Assembly (NCBI RefSeq): GCF_014646195.1
Contig: NZ_BMMZ01000002.1
Span: 496,001 to 560,000, forward strand
DNA length: 64,000 nucleotides
Direction: 5' to 3'
Origin: Microlunatus endophyticus
GTDB lineage: Bacteria > Actinomycetota > Actinomycetes > Propionibacteriales > Propionibacteriaceae
Numbering within the stretch: the first letter of the stretch is position 1; each line of letters starts with the position of its first letter. Of the stretch, positions 36,667-47,749 are shown piece after piece. Under the pieces are notes generated by a model that saw nothing but the letters and a program-made list of their open reading frames with translations, did no database searches and was not told where the DNA came from. A program made the translations under genes and the position numbers.

Positions 36667-37596
36667 ATGCGTACGCGACCGCCCGTCCTCGACAGCCGTC
36701 AGCCCTTCCGCCGAGCCGAGGCCCTGGCCACTGGGATCACGATCCGCGAGCTGACCGGGCCCAAATTCCAGAAGGTCCTCCACGGTGTCTACGTTGCTGC
36801 CGGAGTGCAGCTGACTGATCTCGTACGCGCCCGGGCGGCCTTGCACATCAGCCCAGACGGGAGTTACGCCAGTCACCACACCGCCGCCCGGATCTGGGGA
36901 GGCACGGCGCCCAACGATGCACGCACCCATGTCAGTGTTCCGGACCCAGGATCGCGATCCGAGCGTCAGGGCATCGCCTCCCATAGAGCAACCGTCGATG
37001 CGGACGTCCGCAGCTGGCGATCAACACCTGTGTCCTCACCGCCGCAATGCTTCTGCGAGATCGCGAGCCTCGGAGCCGGCCTCGTCGAGCTGGTGGTGCT
37101 TGGAGATTCCCTCGTTCGTGCAGGGGTGGTGACCCCAACCGAGCTGATCGCCGCGGCGGACGCGTGGACCCACAGAGGTTCGGCCGTCGCCAGCAGAGCT
37201 GCCCGACTGGTACGAGAAGGTGTGGACTCGCCGATGGAGACCCGCCTGCGACTGTTGATCGTCCTCGCCGGTCTGCCCGAGCCGGTCGTCAACTTCGTGA
37301 TCAGACATGAGAACGGTGACTGGAGGCTTCGCTTCGACCTGTGCTATCCGGAGCTGAAGCTGTTGATCGAGTACGACGGTGACCAGCACGTATTCGACTC
37401 CATGCAACGAGCCCGGGACCTGGAGCGCCGCGAGGAGCTCCAGCGGATCGGCTGGCGGATCGTGACGATACAAAAGCAGCACTACTACGCCCAGCCGGCT
37501 CGGGTTCTTGAACGAATTCGGCAGGCTCGCCTGGACTGCGGCGCCTCGGCTTCATCCTGCCGGGTCCGTACGACATGGATGAACCACCACACATGA
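36667..37596 (+). CDS. DUF559/VSR-like endonuclease-fold protein with AbiEi-like N-terminus
   Basis: A 309-residue protein. The N-terminal part (FRRAEALATGITIRELTGPK, FQKVLHGVYVAAG) resembles the winged-helix region of AbiEi-type antitoxin-like proteins. The C-terminal part has a PD-(D/E)XK-like core: RFDLCYPELKLLIEYDGDQH followed by RRRE-type helix and LQRIGWRIVTIQK. This architecture is common and uncharacterised in actinobacteria; a toxin or defence role is possible but no partner gene is present. The ATG at 36667 is chosen; GTG 36640 is an alternative. Codons are a little less GC-biased near the C-terminus. Confidence 0.7.
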   Translation: MRTRPPVLDSRQPFRRAEALATGITIRELTGPKFQKVLHGVYVAAGVQLTDLVRARAALHISPDGSYASHHTAARIWGGTAPNDARTHVSVPDPGSRSERQGIASHRATVDADVRSWRSTPVSSPPQCFCEIASLGAGLVELVVLGDSLVRAGVVTPTELIAAADAWTHRGSAVASRAARLVREGVDSPMETRLRLLIVLAGLPEPVVNFVIRHENGDWRLRFDLCYPELKLLIEYDGDQHVFDSMQRARDLERREELQRIGWRIVTIQKQHYYAQPARVLERIRQARLDCGASASSCRVRTTWMNHHT

Positions 37597-37771
37597 CCGT
37601 GATCCCGCCGTGGTCGGCAAAGATGTAGGAATCTGGCCGAACCAGCTGCCAAAGCAGACACCGGTCGGAGAACGTACCGAGATCATCCGGTCCCCACACA
37701 CAGATCCGACACCGGTCGGAAAACGCACACGCGGCGGCTGGACGCTGGTCTGCAGCGACGGGCCGTGTGGG
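37597..37771. other. Convergent intergenic region with two 18-bp direct repeats
   Basis: GACACCGGTCGGAGAACG (37657-37674) and GACACCGGTCGGAAAACG (37708-37725) differ at one base and start 51 bp apart. Each contains the palindrome ACCGGT. The spacer lies between two convergent gene ends, so a promoter role is unlikely. No coding ORF is supported. Confidence 0.7.
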
Positions 37772-38251
37772 TCAGTGGCGGGTGATGCCCGGAGGTGCGG
37801 CCTCGAGCCAGCTCAGCATGCCGGTGAGCGAATCCGGGGTCATGGCCAGGTCGCGCTGCTCGAGCCGCTCACCGGTCCCGGTGGCGACGGTGACGACTTC
37901 CTGGTCGGCGTAGAGGGCGACCGCCTCGGCGGCGCTGGGAACGCGGTGTTCCAGCACCGAGACTTCGGAGCGCCGGAAGGAATGTTTGGGCCACCAGGCC
38001 AGCGAGAAGAAGCGGAACCACTCCAGGTATTCACCGCTGTAACGAGCGACTCCGAGCACCCAACCGGTGCTCGGAGTCCTGGTGTCCGACATGTCGTCGA
38101 TGTAGTGGCCATGGCGGCGCATGCTGCATTCGAAGGTGCCACCGTTGCGGGCGAGCCAGCGGCGGCGTACGGCAAGCCCGATCAGGACGGCCGCAAGCAG
38201 AACCAGAACGATGCCAATGACCTCGGCCGCACTGAGCCACCCGAACCGCAC
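37772..38251 (-). CDS. DUF2550 membrane-anchored protein
   Basis: A 159-residue protein with a single N-terminal membrane helix (about 8-28, EVIGIVLVLLAAVLIGLAV) and a DUF2550 domain (RRWLARNGGTFECSMRR, GWVLGVARYSGEYLEWFRFFS). The function is unknown. Its place directly after atpC is conserved in actinobacteria (Rv1312 in M. tuberculosis, from memory). GTG 38251 has a GGGAGGGG Shine-Dalgarno. It may be the last gene of the ATP synthase operon. Confidence 0.85.
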   Translation of the reverse strand: MRFGWLSAAEVIGIVLVLLAAVLIGLAVRRRWLARNGGTFECSMRRHGHYIDDMSDTRTPSTGWVLGVARYSGEYLEWFRFFSLAWWPKHSFRRSEVSVLEHRVPSAAEAVALYADQEVVTVATGTGERLEQRDLAMTPDSLTGMLSWLEAAPPGITRH

Positions 38252-38319
38252 TACCTACCCCTCCCGAATCAGTCCCGGCCGTGGAACCGATTCGCCTGCC
38301 CGAATCCTCCTACGACCGA

Positions 38320-38721
38320 TCAGCGGGCCTTGTTCGCAGCACTCAGCTGCGCCTCGGCCCGACGGTAGGCCTTGCGGGTCTCTTCGTCGTCCTCACCGGC
38401 GTCGAGGCGCTGGCGGGCATCGGCGAGCGCTCGCTCGGCCCGATCGACGGTGATCTCCTCCGCCATTCTGGCGTATTCGCTGATGATCGACACCCGACGC
38501 CGGGCAACCGAGATGAAACCGCCATCAACGGCGACGATCTCGCGGTTGCCGTCGGGCTGGATCACCTCGACACCGCCCGGCGCGAGCAGCGCCAGCACCG
38601 GCTCGTGGCCGGCCAGGATGCCGATATCGCCCTCGACCGTCTTGGCGATCACGTTCTCGGCCTGGCCGGACCACACGACCCGGTCGGCCGAGACCACCCG
38701 GAGCTCCAGCGGATCAGCCAT
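38320..38721 (-). CDS. atpC: F1Fo ATP synthase epsilon subunit
   Basis: A 133-residue subunit of the central stalk. It has the N-terminal beta-sandwich (LELRVVSADRVVWSGQAENV, EGDIGILAGHEPVLALL) and the C-terminal helical hairpin that can inhibit ATP hydrolysis (ADARQRLDAGEDDEETRKA). The start lies 3 nt after the atpD stop. It is the last core gene of the operon. Confidence 0.96.
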   Translation of the reverse strand: MADPLELRVVSADRVVWSGQAENVIAKTVEGDIGILAGHEPVLALLAPGGVEVIQPDGNREIVAVDGGFISVARRRVSIISEYARMAEEITVDRAERALADARQRLDAGEDDEETRKAYRRAEAQLSAANKAR

Positions 38722-38724
38722 TGC

Positions 38725-41102
<2,378 letters not shown>

Positions 41103-41123
41103 CAGTACTCACTTCCTCCGCGA

Positions 41124-42761
41124 TCACCGCTTCTGGGCAACGATCTGCTCCTGCTCGACATCCTCGGCGTCCAGCGGGGCGTGCTCCTCCCGACCGACAC
41201 CCAGGAACTTGCCCTCGGAGGTCTGGAAGCCCTTCTTGAACTCCGCGATCTGTTCGCGCAGGGTGTCCTTCGCCGAATCGTCGAAGACCTTGGTCTCCTT
41301 GATCCCGGCCAGCACCGTGCCGTTGTGCCGCAGGTGCTCCAGCAGTTCCTGCTCGAAGCGCAGCACGTCGCCGACCGGCACATCGTCCAGCTGTCCGTCC
41401 AGGCCCGCCCAGATGCTCACGGTCTGCTCCTCGAACGGGTACGGGCTGTACTGCGGCTGCTTGAGCAGCTCCATCAGCCGCGCGCCCCGCTCCAACTGGC
41501 GCCGGGTGGTGGCGTCCAGGTCGGAGGCGAACATCGCGAACGCCTGCATGTCGCGGTAACGGGCCAGTTCGGTCTTCAGCGGCGCGGCAGCCGTCTTCAT
41601 CGCCTTCGTCTGGGCGGCGCCACCGACCCGCGACACCGAGATGCCGACGTCGATGGCCGGCCGCTGGTTGGCGTTGAACAGGTCCGACTGCAGGAAGATC
41701 TGGCCGTCGGTGATGGAGATGACGTTGGTCGGGATGTAGGCCGACACGTCGTTGGCCTTGGTCTCGATGATCGGCAGACCGGTCATCGAGCCGCCGCCGA
41801 GCTCCTTGGACAGCTTGGCGCAGCGCTCCAGCAGCCGGGAGTGCAGGTAGAACACGTCGCCCGGGTATGCCTCACGGCCCGGCGGCCGGCGCAGCAGCAG
41901 CGACATGGCGCGGTACGCCTCGGCCTGCTTGGACAGGTCGTCGAAGACGATCAGGACGTGCTTGCCCTGGTACATCCAGTGCTGGCCGATGGCCGAGCCG
42001 GTGTACGGAGCGATGTACTTGTAGCCGGCCGGATCGGACGCCGGGGCGGCGACGATCGAGGTGTACTCCAGCGCACCGGCGTCCTCGAGCGCGGCCCGCA
42101 CCGAGGCGATGGTGGTCGCCTTCTGACCGACCGCGACGTAGATGCAGCGGACCTGCTGCTCCGGATCGCCGGTCGCCCAGTTGTCCTTCTGGTTGATGAT
42201 GGTGTCGACCGCGATGGCCGTCTTGCCGGTCTTCCGGTCGCCGATGATCAACTGCCGCTGGCCGCGGCCGATCGGGATCATGCCGTCGATGGCCTTGATG
42301 CCGGTCTGCAGCGGCTGCCGGACCTCCTGGCGGTCCATCACGCCGGCGGCCTGGACCTCGAGGTCGCGGCGGCCCTCCAGCGGGGTGATCTCGCCGAGGC
42401 CGTCGATCGGCCGGCCGAGCGCGTCCACGACCCGGCCGAGGTAGCCGTCGCCGACCGGGACCGACAGAATGTCGCCGGTGCTCTTGACGGTCGAGCCTTC
42501 CTCGATGCCCTCGGAGTCGCCCATCACGACGACGCCGATCTCGCGGACGTCCAGGTTCTGCGCGATACCGATGGTGCCGTTCTCGAACTGCAGCAGTTCG
42601 TTGGCCATCGCCGACGGCAGGCCCTCGACGCGGGCGATGCCGTCACCGGAGCTGACCACGGTGCCGACCTCTTCGCGGCTGGAGGTCTCCGGGGTGTAAT
42701 TCCGGACGTAGTTGTCCAGGGCTTCCCGGATCTCCTCCGGGCGAATCGTGAGTTCTGCCAT
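41124..42761 (-). CDS. atpA: F1Fo ATP synthase alpha subunit
   Basis: A 545-residue non-catalytic nucleotide-binding subunit. The P-loop is GDRKTGKT (174-181), Walker B-like [16 protein letters not shown], and the arginine finger lies in [13 protein letters not shown]. The C-terminus carries an extension of about 30 residues beyond E. coli AtpA, as in other actinobacteria. ATG 42761 follows an AGGAACGAAGG ribosome-binding region. Confidence 0.98.
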   Translation of the reverse strand: MAELTIRPEEIREALDNYVRNYTPETSSREEVGTVVSSGDGIARVEGLPSAMANELLQFENGTIGIAQNLDVREIGVVVMGDSEGIEEGSTVKSTGDILSVPVGDGYLGRVVDALGRPIDGLGEITPLEGRRDLEVQAAGVMDRQEVRQPLQTGIKAIDGMIPIGRGQRQLIIGDRKTGKTAIAVDTIINQKDNWATGDPEQQVRCIYVAVGQKATTIASVRAALEDAGALEYTSIVAAPASDPAGYKYIAPYTGSAIGQHWMYQGKHVLIVFDDLSKQAEAYRAMSLLLRRPPGREAYPGDVFYLHSRLLERCAKLSKELGGGSMTGLPIIETKANDVSAYIPTNVISITDGQIFLQSDLFNANQRPAIDVGISVSRVGGAAQTKAMKTAAAPLKTELARYRDMQAFAMFASDLDATTRRQLERGARLMELLKQPQYSPYPFEEQTVSIWAGLDGQLDDVPVGDVLRFEQELLEHLRHNGTVLAGIKETKVFDDSAKDTLREQIAEFKKGFQTSEGKFLGVGREEHAPLDAEDVEQEQIVAQKR

Positions 42762-42833
42762 CGCCTTCGTTCCTGCTCTCGAGGTTGTCTATCTCGTGTT
42801 CCGGGTGTTGCACCCAGGTTTGTCGTGTTGCGG

Positions 42834-42852
42834 CCCTTCGACAAGCTCAGGG
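42834..42852 (+). repeat. REP-like element between atpH and atpA
   Basis: CCCTTCGACAAGCTCAGGG is an imperfect palindrome matching the widespread REP-type element with the core CTTCGACAAGCTCAG. It sits in the 98-bp gap between atpH and atpA. Two related elements occur at 47771-47834. Confidence 0.75.
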
Positions 42853-42859
42853 CGCGTGT

Positions 42860-43651
42860 TCACTCGAACTGGCGTCGTACGGCGTCCAGCCGACCGGCGA
42901 CCGTGCCTTCGATGACCTCGGCACCGATCTCGACCCGCATGCCGCCGATCAGTTCCGGTTCGATGATCTCCTGCAACGCTATGTCGCGACCGATCTGTCG
43001 CGCCAGCGCCGCCTGCAGCCGCTCCCGCTGCTGCAGATCCAGCGGCCGGGCCACCCGGACGGTGGCGATCACCCGGTTGCGGGCGTTGGCCGCCAGCTCG
43101 ATGTAGCCGTTCAGGGTCCGGGAGAAGTTCCGGTCCCGGGCGCCGATCGCACGCTTGGCCAGTCGTACGGTCTGCTGCTCCGCCTTCCCGGCGAGCAGCT
43201 CATCGACCAGCCCGGAACGACGCTCCGGTGCTGCGGAACGGTCGGTGATCGCTCCGCGCAAACCGGCATCGCCGTCGACCAGCCGGCCGAAGCGGAACAG
43301 CTGGTCCTCGACCTCGTCGAGCTTGTCGTCCTGTTGCGCGGTCTTGAGCAGCGCCCGTACGGCCTGGCGTTCCAGACCGTCCAGGAGAGCGGTCGCACCG
43401 ATCCGCTTGCCGACGCCCTCGACCACCAGGGCGAGCGCGGCATCGCTGACCCGCGGGCCGAACAACCCGGTCGCTAGCGCCTGCCGGCGCTCGACGGGAG
43501 TCGCCGGATCGGTCAGCGCCCGGCGCAGGGTCGGTGAACCCTGCAACAGGTCGACGACCGAGAACAACTCGTCGGCCAGTGCGTCCGAGACCGCTGTCCG
43601 GTCCAGGGCGGCGTCCAACTCGGCGAGAGCGGCTTCGGACTCGATGCTCAC
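42860..43651 (-). CDS. atpH: F1Fo ATP synthase delta subunit
   Basis: A 263-residue peripheral-stalk subunit, longer than the E. coli protein (about 177) but normal for actinobacteria. The C-terminal OSCP signature is ELIGGMRVEIGAEVIEGTVAGRL. It starts at GTG 43651 with GAGGA upstream. It is a separate gene from atpF, unlike the mycobacterial b-delta fusion. Confidence 0.95.
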   Translation of the reverse strand: MSIESEAALAELDAALDRTAVSDALADELFSVVDLLQGSPTLRRALTDPATPVERRQALATGLFGPRVSDAALALVVEGVGKRIGATALLDGLERQAVRALLKTAQQDDKLDEVEDQLFRFGRLVDGDAGLRGAITDRSAAPERRSGLVDELLAGKAEQQTVRLAKRAIGARDRNFSRTLNGYIELAANARNRVIATVRVARPLDLQQRERLQAALARQIGRDIALQEIIEPELIGGMRVEIGAEVIEGTVAGRLDAVRRQFE

Positions 43652-43675
43652 TGTTCTGTCCTCATCGGTCAGTCC

Positions 43676-44236
43676 TCACTGGACATCTGCTCCTTGCGGG
43701 GCCGGCGCATCGGCAGATTCCAGATCGGAGATGAAGCGATCGACCGTACGACGGGCACGCTCGTCATCGTCCAGTGATTCACCGACGATCCGACCCGCCA
43801 GGGACGTGGCCAGGCCACCGAGCTCACCGCGCAGCTGATGCACGATCTGGTTGCGCTCGGCCTCCAGCTGCGAGTGTGCCGCCGCGACGATCCGATCGGC
43901 TTCCGCCTGGGCCCGCTGCCGGGCGTCGGCGGTGATCTGCGCGGCATCGGCCTTGGCCGCTTCCTTGATCTGCGCAGCCTCGCCGCGGGCGTCGGCCAAC
44001 TGGGCCTGGTACTTCTCGAGAGCGGCAGCCGCCTCGGCCTGAGCCTGTTCGGCCTTCTGGATGCCGCCCTCGATCGCCGCAGCCCGGTCGGCGTACGTCT
44101 TCTCGAACCTCGGCATCACGACGCGCGCGACGACGAAGGTCAGGATCGCGACGAACACCGCGGACGCGATGATCTCCGCAGCTCCACCCGGGATGATCGG
44201 GTTGTTGCTCTCCAGGGGTAGCAGAAAGGTTGTCAT
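43676..44236 (-). CDS. atpF: F1Fo ATP synthase b subunit
   Basis: A 186-residue peripheral stalk protein with one N-terminal membrane helix (about 22-42, IIASAVFVAILTFVVARVVM) and a long Ala/Gln/Glu-rich coiled coil. The C-terminal tail (ESADAPAPQGADVQ) is an acidic extension. It lies 10 bp after atpE and 24 bp before atpH. Confidence 0.96.
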   Translation of the reverse strand: MTTFLLPLESNNPIIPGGAAEIIASAVFVAILTFVVARVVMPRFEKTYADRAAAIEGGIQKAEQAQAEAAAALEKYQAQLADARGEAAQIKEAAKADAAQITADARQRAQAEADRIVAAAHSQLEAERNQIVHQLRGELGGLATSLAGRIVGESLDDDERARRTVDRFISDLESADAPAPQGADVQ

Positions 44237-44246
44237 CGGGCAGGCC

Positions 44247-44477
44247 TCAGCCGAAGTTCGCGAAGACGAACGCCAGCGCGATGCCGATGATGGCCAGCGC
44301 CTCGGTCAGCGCCATACCGATCCAGGCAGTACCCATCATGGCGCCGCGGGCCTCCGGCTGCCGCGCCGTGCCCTGGATGACAGCAGCGAAGATCAGGCCG
44401 ATGCCGATGCCCGGGCCGATCGCGCCAAGACCGTAGCCGATGATGGCGATGTTGCCATTCAGTTCCATTGGGGTCAT
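44247..44477 (-). CDS. atpE: F1Fo ATP synthase c subunit
   Basis: A 76-residue hairpin proteolipid. It has two membrane helices joined by the polar loop TARQPE; the proton-carrying carboxylate is Glu59 ([13 protein letters not shown]). A GxGxGxGx-type packing motif is present in helix 1 ([15 protein letters not shown]). ATG 44477 is used; an in-frame ATG at 44468 is the alternative. Confidence 0.98.
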   Translation of the reverse strand: MTPMELNGNIAIIGYGLGAIGPGIGIGLIFAAVIQGTARQPEARGAMMGTAWIGMALTEALAIIGIALAFVFANFG

Positions 44478-44540
44478 GTCTTGCTTTCCTTCCCTGTCAG
44501 GGTTTCCGCTGACTCTCCGCGAGTCAGAAGTCTGTAGTTG

Positions 44541-45425
44541 TCAGTGCTCCTCGGCCAGTGCCGAGCCGATGTACTGCGCACTCAGGATGGTCATGATGTA
44601 GGCCTGCACACACTGGACGAAGGTTTCCAGCGCAAGGATGGCCAGCGAGAAGATCAACGCGAAGCCACCGGCGAACTTGTTGATCACGGGAGCCGTCTCG
44701 AACAACAGGAACTGACCGCCACCGGCGAACACGAGCATCAGCAGGTGGCCGGCGAACATGTTGCCGAACAACCGCAGGCTCAGGGTGACCGGGCGGATCA
44801 GGATGTTGGAGATGAACTCGATCGGGATCACCAGCACCCACAGTGCCGGCGGCACACCGGCCGGCAGCACCGAGTGCTTGACGTAGCCGAAGAAGCCGTG
44901 CTTGCGAATGCCGACGACGTTGTAGATCAACCAGCTGATCACGGCGAGCGAGTAGGCCCAGCCGACATGCGACATCGTCGGAAACAATGTCAGCGGGAAC
45001 ATGCCCCACAGATTGTTGATGATCACGAAGGTGATCAGCGCGATCAGGTAGGGCAGGTACTTCTGGAAGTCCCGGCCGATCTGGTCCCTGGCGATGCCGT
45101 CCCGGACGAAGGAGTACGCCCATTCACCGAAATACTGTCGCTTACCCGGGACCAGCTTGTGGTTGCGCGACATCGCCAGCCAGAAGCTCAGCGCCAGCGC
45201 GAAGGCCACGAGTCCCAGCAGCATCGCCCGGGTGAACCACGGGATCGAGGACAAGAACGGTGGAGTGGTGAAGTTCGCGACACCGACCGAGAAATGCTCT
45301 TCGGTCGGCACGGTGATCGCCACGATGATGCCAACAATCAGGGAGATGACGACCAGGGCGACCGCGATCACCCCCAACATCGGCATGCCCCGGCGTGTTG
45401 CCGGCGCGACCTGGGCGACTGCCAT
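44541..45425 (-). CDS. atpB: F1Fo ATP synthase a subunit
   Basis: A 294-residue proton-channel subunit with six membrane helices. The essential Arg lies in RPVTLSLRLFGNMFAGHLLM. The N-terminus (MAVAQVAPATRRGMPMLG) leads into a first helix and a periplasmic segment. A strong Shine-Dalgarno (GGAGGGGAGAGG) precedes ATG 45425. It is the first core gene of the operon. Confidence 0.97.
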   Translation of the reverse strand: MAVAQVAPATRRGMPMLGVIAVALVVISLIVGIIVAITVPTEEHFSVGVANFTTPPFLSSIPWFTRAMLLGLVAFALALSFWLAMSRNHKLVPGKRQYFGEWAYSFVRDGIARDQIGRDFQKYLPYLIALITFVIINNLWGMFPLTLFPTMSHVGWAYSLAVISWLIYNVVGIRKHGFFGYVKHSVLPAGVPPALWVLVIPIEFISNILIRPVTLSLRLFGNMFAGHLLMLVFAGGGQFLLFETAPVINKFAGGFALIFSLAILALETFVQCVQAYIMTILSAQYIGSALAEEH

Positions 45426-45470
45426 TACCTCTCCCCTCCGGTGAAGCTCAACGTCTCTGCTGTGAACATT

Positions 45471-45809
45471 TCAGGCGTCACCCTGCTTTCGGGCCAGGGC
45501 AGACCATTGCTCCTGCTGGCGTTTGCGTTCGGCGACCAGGTCATCGATCTGCGCGCTCATGATGTCGGCCCGGGCATACCGCCGGACGATCAACAGCACC
45601 GATAGGCCCATACCCAGCACGATGCCTGTCGGCACCATCCACAACTGACCCAGGAAGTGCCAGCCGAGCCAGCCCAGCGCGCCGTAGACCAGCACGCCGC
45701 CGACCAGATAGGACAGCACTGCCATCCCCTGCGACTCGCCGACGCTCGCGCTGGCGCGCACAGACCTGCGGCGGGTTCCGTCCGACGACGGCGTTACCTG
45801 AGTGGTCAT
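45471..45809 (-). CDS. AtpZ/AtpI-like membrane protein upstream of atpB
   Basis: A 112-residue protein with two membrane helices (about 31-50 and 57-77: LSYLVGGVLVYGALGWLGWH, MVPTGIVLGMGLSVLLIV) and a charged C-terminal helix. The helix pair resembles AtpZ/AtpI proteins, which assist c-ring assembly or Mg2+ supply. Its place directly ahead of atpB supports that. Confidence 0.75.
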   Translation of the reverse strand: MTTQVTPSSDGTRRRSVRASASVGESQGMAVLSYLVGGVLVYGALGWLGWHFLGQLWMVPTGIVLGMGLSVLLIVRRYARADIMSAQIDDLVAERKRQQEQWSALARKQGDA

Positions 45810-45873
45810 AGCGCACCAAACCGTAGCAGTCGGTTCTCAGCGCCAGCACAGCGAGCGGGCCCGGGAAGACCGT

Positions 45874-46497
45874 TCATCGTTCCTCGACCCCCTTGTCGCC
45901 GGATCGCCCATCATGAGAGCCGCTCCCCAGGTCCTGATCAGCTGCCTGATCAGCGGATGCCGGGGGTTGGTATTCCGTATCGTAAATGGCGATCCGCAGC
46001 CGTGAGAACACGACCACCTCGACCAGGATCCAGCCGGCGACCACAGCGATCGCGCCGATGAAGAGCGCCCGGGCGTCGACCCAGCTCCAGCTATGCGCGT
46101 GCTGGGAGAAGATCAGCAGGATGAGGCCCAGGATCACCACCCGGCCGGTGTAGCTGACCATCGAGCCCATCAGCAGGGTGCGCGCGCCGGCATCGGCCAT
46201 CCGGACCATCACCAGCTGCCCGACCGCATAGAAGAAGAGCACGAGTCCGGCGCCGAAGGCAGTCGATCCCAGGCCCCGGGTGCCTTCGATGATGGTGAAG
46301 GCGATGATCGCCAGGATGGCTGCCCCGACGCCTCCGGCGAGGCCGCCGAGGAGCAGTTTGCGCGCGCGGACGACATGAATGCTCGGGCCGGCTGCATCCC
46401 GGTTCCGGTGGCTTTCAGTCGTCATTTCGGCGGCTGTCCTGTCTATCGCCAGGGGTGCCCGGTCCGGATCGGACGGCACCGTTCGAGGCTGACTCAT
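45874..46497 (-). CDS. Four-helix membrane protein at the head of the atp operon (AtpI-like)
   Basis: A 207-residue protein with four predicted membrane helices (LLLGGLAGGVGAAILAIIAF, AFGAGLVLFFYAVGQLVMV, YTGRVVILGLILLIFSQ, ALFIGAIAVVAGWILVEVVV) and charged tails. The position corresponds to Rv1303 in M. tuberculosis (from memory) and to AtpI elsewhere. The start is uncertain: ATG 46497 gives a 24-residue polar extension; ATG 46425 (183 residues, MTTESHRNRDAAG) is equally possible. Confidence 0.7.
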   Translation of the reverse strand: MSQPRTVPSDPDRAPLAIDRTAAEMTTESHRNRDAAGPSIHVVRARKLLLGGLAGGVGAAILAIIAFTIIEGTRGLGSTAFGAGLVLFFYAVGQLVMVRMADAGARTLLMGSMVSYTGRVVILGLILLIFSQHAHSWSWVDARALFIGAIAVVAGWILVEVVVFSRLRIAIYDTEYQPPASADQAADQDLGSGSHDGRSGDKGVEER

Positions 46498-46579
46498 TAC
46501 GCTTGTGAAAACTAGCACAAAGTCCCACACGGTCTCCAACCGGCGGTCGTTCGCGGGCCGGCAGGCCGCCGGCCGGGCT

Positions 46580-47746
46580 CTACGGGAGCCGCCGCGCGGT
46601 GACCTCCGGCTTGACCTCGGGGCGGTCATTCAACCGGCTCTTCCTGCCCCGGCTGCGCCAGCTGATCGGCCGGCCGAGCGTCAGGATCGACAACACAACG
46701 GCAACCGCGACGATCGCTGCGACCACCTCCCAGTTCTGCAACCGGCCGAGAGCGATCACGCCGAACGACAACAGCGCGGTCCAGCCGTACATCAGCAGCA
46801 CCGCCCGGCGCATCCCGTGGCCACGTTCCATCAGCCGGTGGTGCAGGTGCTGTTTGTCGGCGACGAACCACCACTTGCCGTGGTACGTCCGGCGGATGAA
46901 GGCCAGCGCGAAGTCCAGGATCGGCAGTGCCAGCGCGGCCAGCGGCAACACCAGTGGCAGATAGGTCGGCACCAGGCTGCCGCGGGTGTTCTCCAACTGC
47001 GAGGAGTCCAACTGGCCGGTCAGGCTGATCGTCGAGGAGGCCAGCAGGAAGCCGAGCAACATCGCGCCGGAGTCACCCATGAACATCCGTGCCGGCTGGA
47101 AGTTGTGCGGCAGGAAGCCGATACACGCGCCGACCACCGCAACCGTGATCAGGCTCGAGGTGGTGGCCCGGACGAGATGCTGCTCGACGGCCAGGTTGTA
47201 GGAGTACAGGAAGAACGCCAGGGCGCCGATGCAGACGACGCCCGCGGCCAGCCCGTCCAGGCCGTCGACATAGTTCACCGCGTTGGAGCACAACAGCACC
47301 AGGAACACCGTGATCGCGATCTGGATACTGCTGTCCAGCGCGATCGTGTTGTTGGCCAGTGGGATGTAGTACATCTTCACGCCGAAGGCGACCAGCAGCC
47401 CGGCCGCCAGGAACTGCCCGGCGAGTTTGGCGAAGGGATTGAGCTCCAGCAGGTCGTCCAAGACGCCGACACCGCAGATCACCGCGGCCGCGATCAGGAC
47501 GCCGCGGGAGTCGGAGCTGACGGTCGGCTGGGAGCCGAGGAACGGCAGGTGGCTCGCGATCAGGAACGCCGCCGCGATCCCGAAGAGCATCGCCACGCCG
47601 CCGAAATACGGCATCTCGACGGTATGCACGTCCCGCTTGCGGACCCGGGCCACTGCTCCGACCTGCAGCGCGATCCGCCGCCACACCGCCGCCAGGACGT
47701 AGGTCGTCGCGGCGGAGATCAGCAGGACGAGCAGGTATTCACGCAT
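46580..47746 (-). CDS. wecA: Undecaprenyl-phosphate GlcNAc-1-phosphate transferase family protein (WecA/TagO-like)
   Basis: A 388-residue polytopic membrane enzyme that transfers a sugar-1-phosphate from a UDP-sugar to the lipid carrier, starting synthesis of a cell-envelope glycan. Motifs are VLDDLLELNP (Mg-binding DD), NAVNYVDGLDGLAAG, FMGDSGAMLLGF and HLHHRLMERG, with about 11 membrane helices. In Mycobacterium the syntenic gene (Rv1302) starts arabinogalactan synthesis; here the polymer is unknown. It starts 3 bp after the sua5 stop. Confidence 0.92.
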   Translation of the reverse strand: MREYLLVLLISAATTYVLAAVWRRIALQVGAVARVRKRDVHTVEMPYFGGVAMLFGIAAAFLIASHLPFLGSQPTVSSDSRGVLIAAAVICGVGVLDDLLELNPFAKLAGQFLAAGLLVAFGVKMYYIPLANNTIALDSSIQIAITVFLVLLCSNAVNYVDGLDGLAAGVVCIGALAFFLYSYNLAVEQHLVRATTSSLITVAVVGACIGFLPHNFQPARMFMGDSGAMLLGFLLASSTISLTGQLDSSQLENTRGSLVPTYLPLVLPLAALALPILDFALAFIRRTYHGKWWFVADKQHLHHRLMERGHGMRRAVLLMYGWTALLSFGVIALGRLQNWEVVAAIVAVAVVLSILTLGRPISWRSRGRKSRLNDRPEVKPEVTARRLP

Positions 47747-47749
47747 GGA

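Noticed and set aside
36667..37596. Toxin-antitoxin or defence system built on the DUF559 protein
   Set aside because: No partner gene is adjacent; the neighbours are a sedolisin and DUF2550, so a system cannot be supported.
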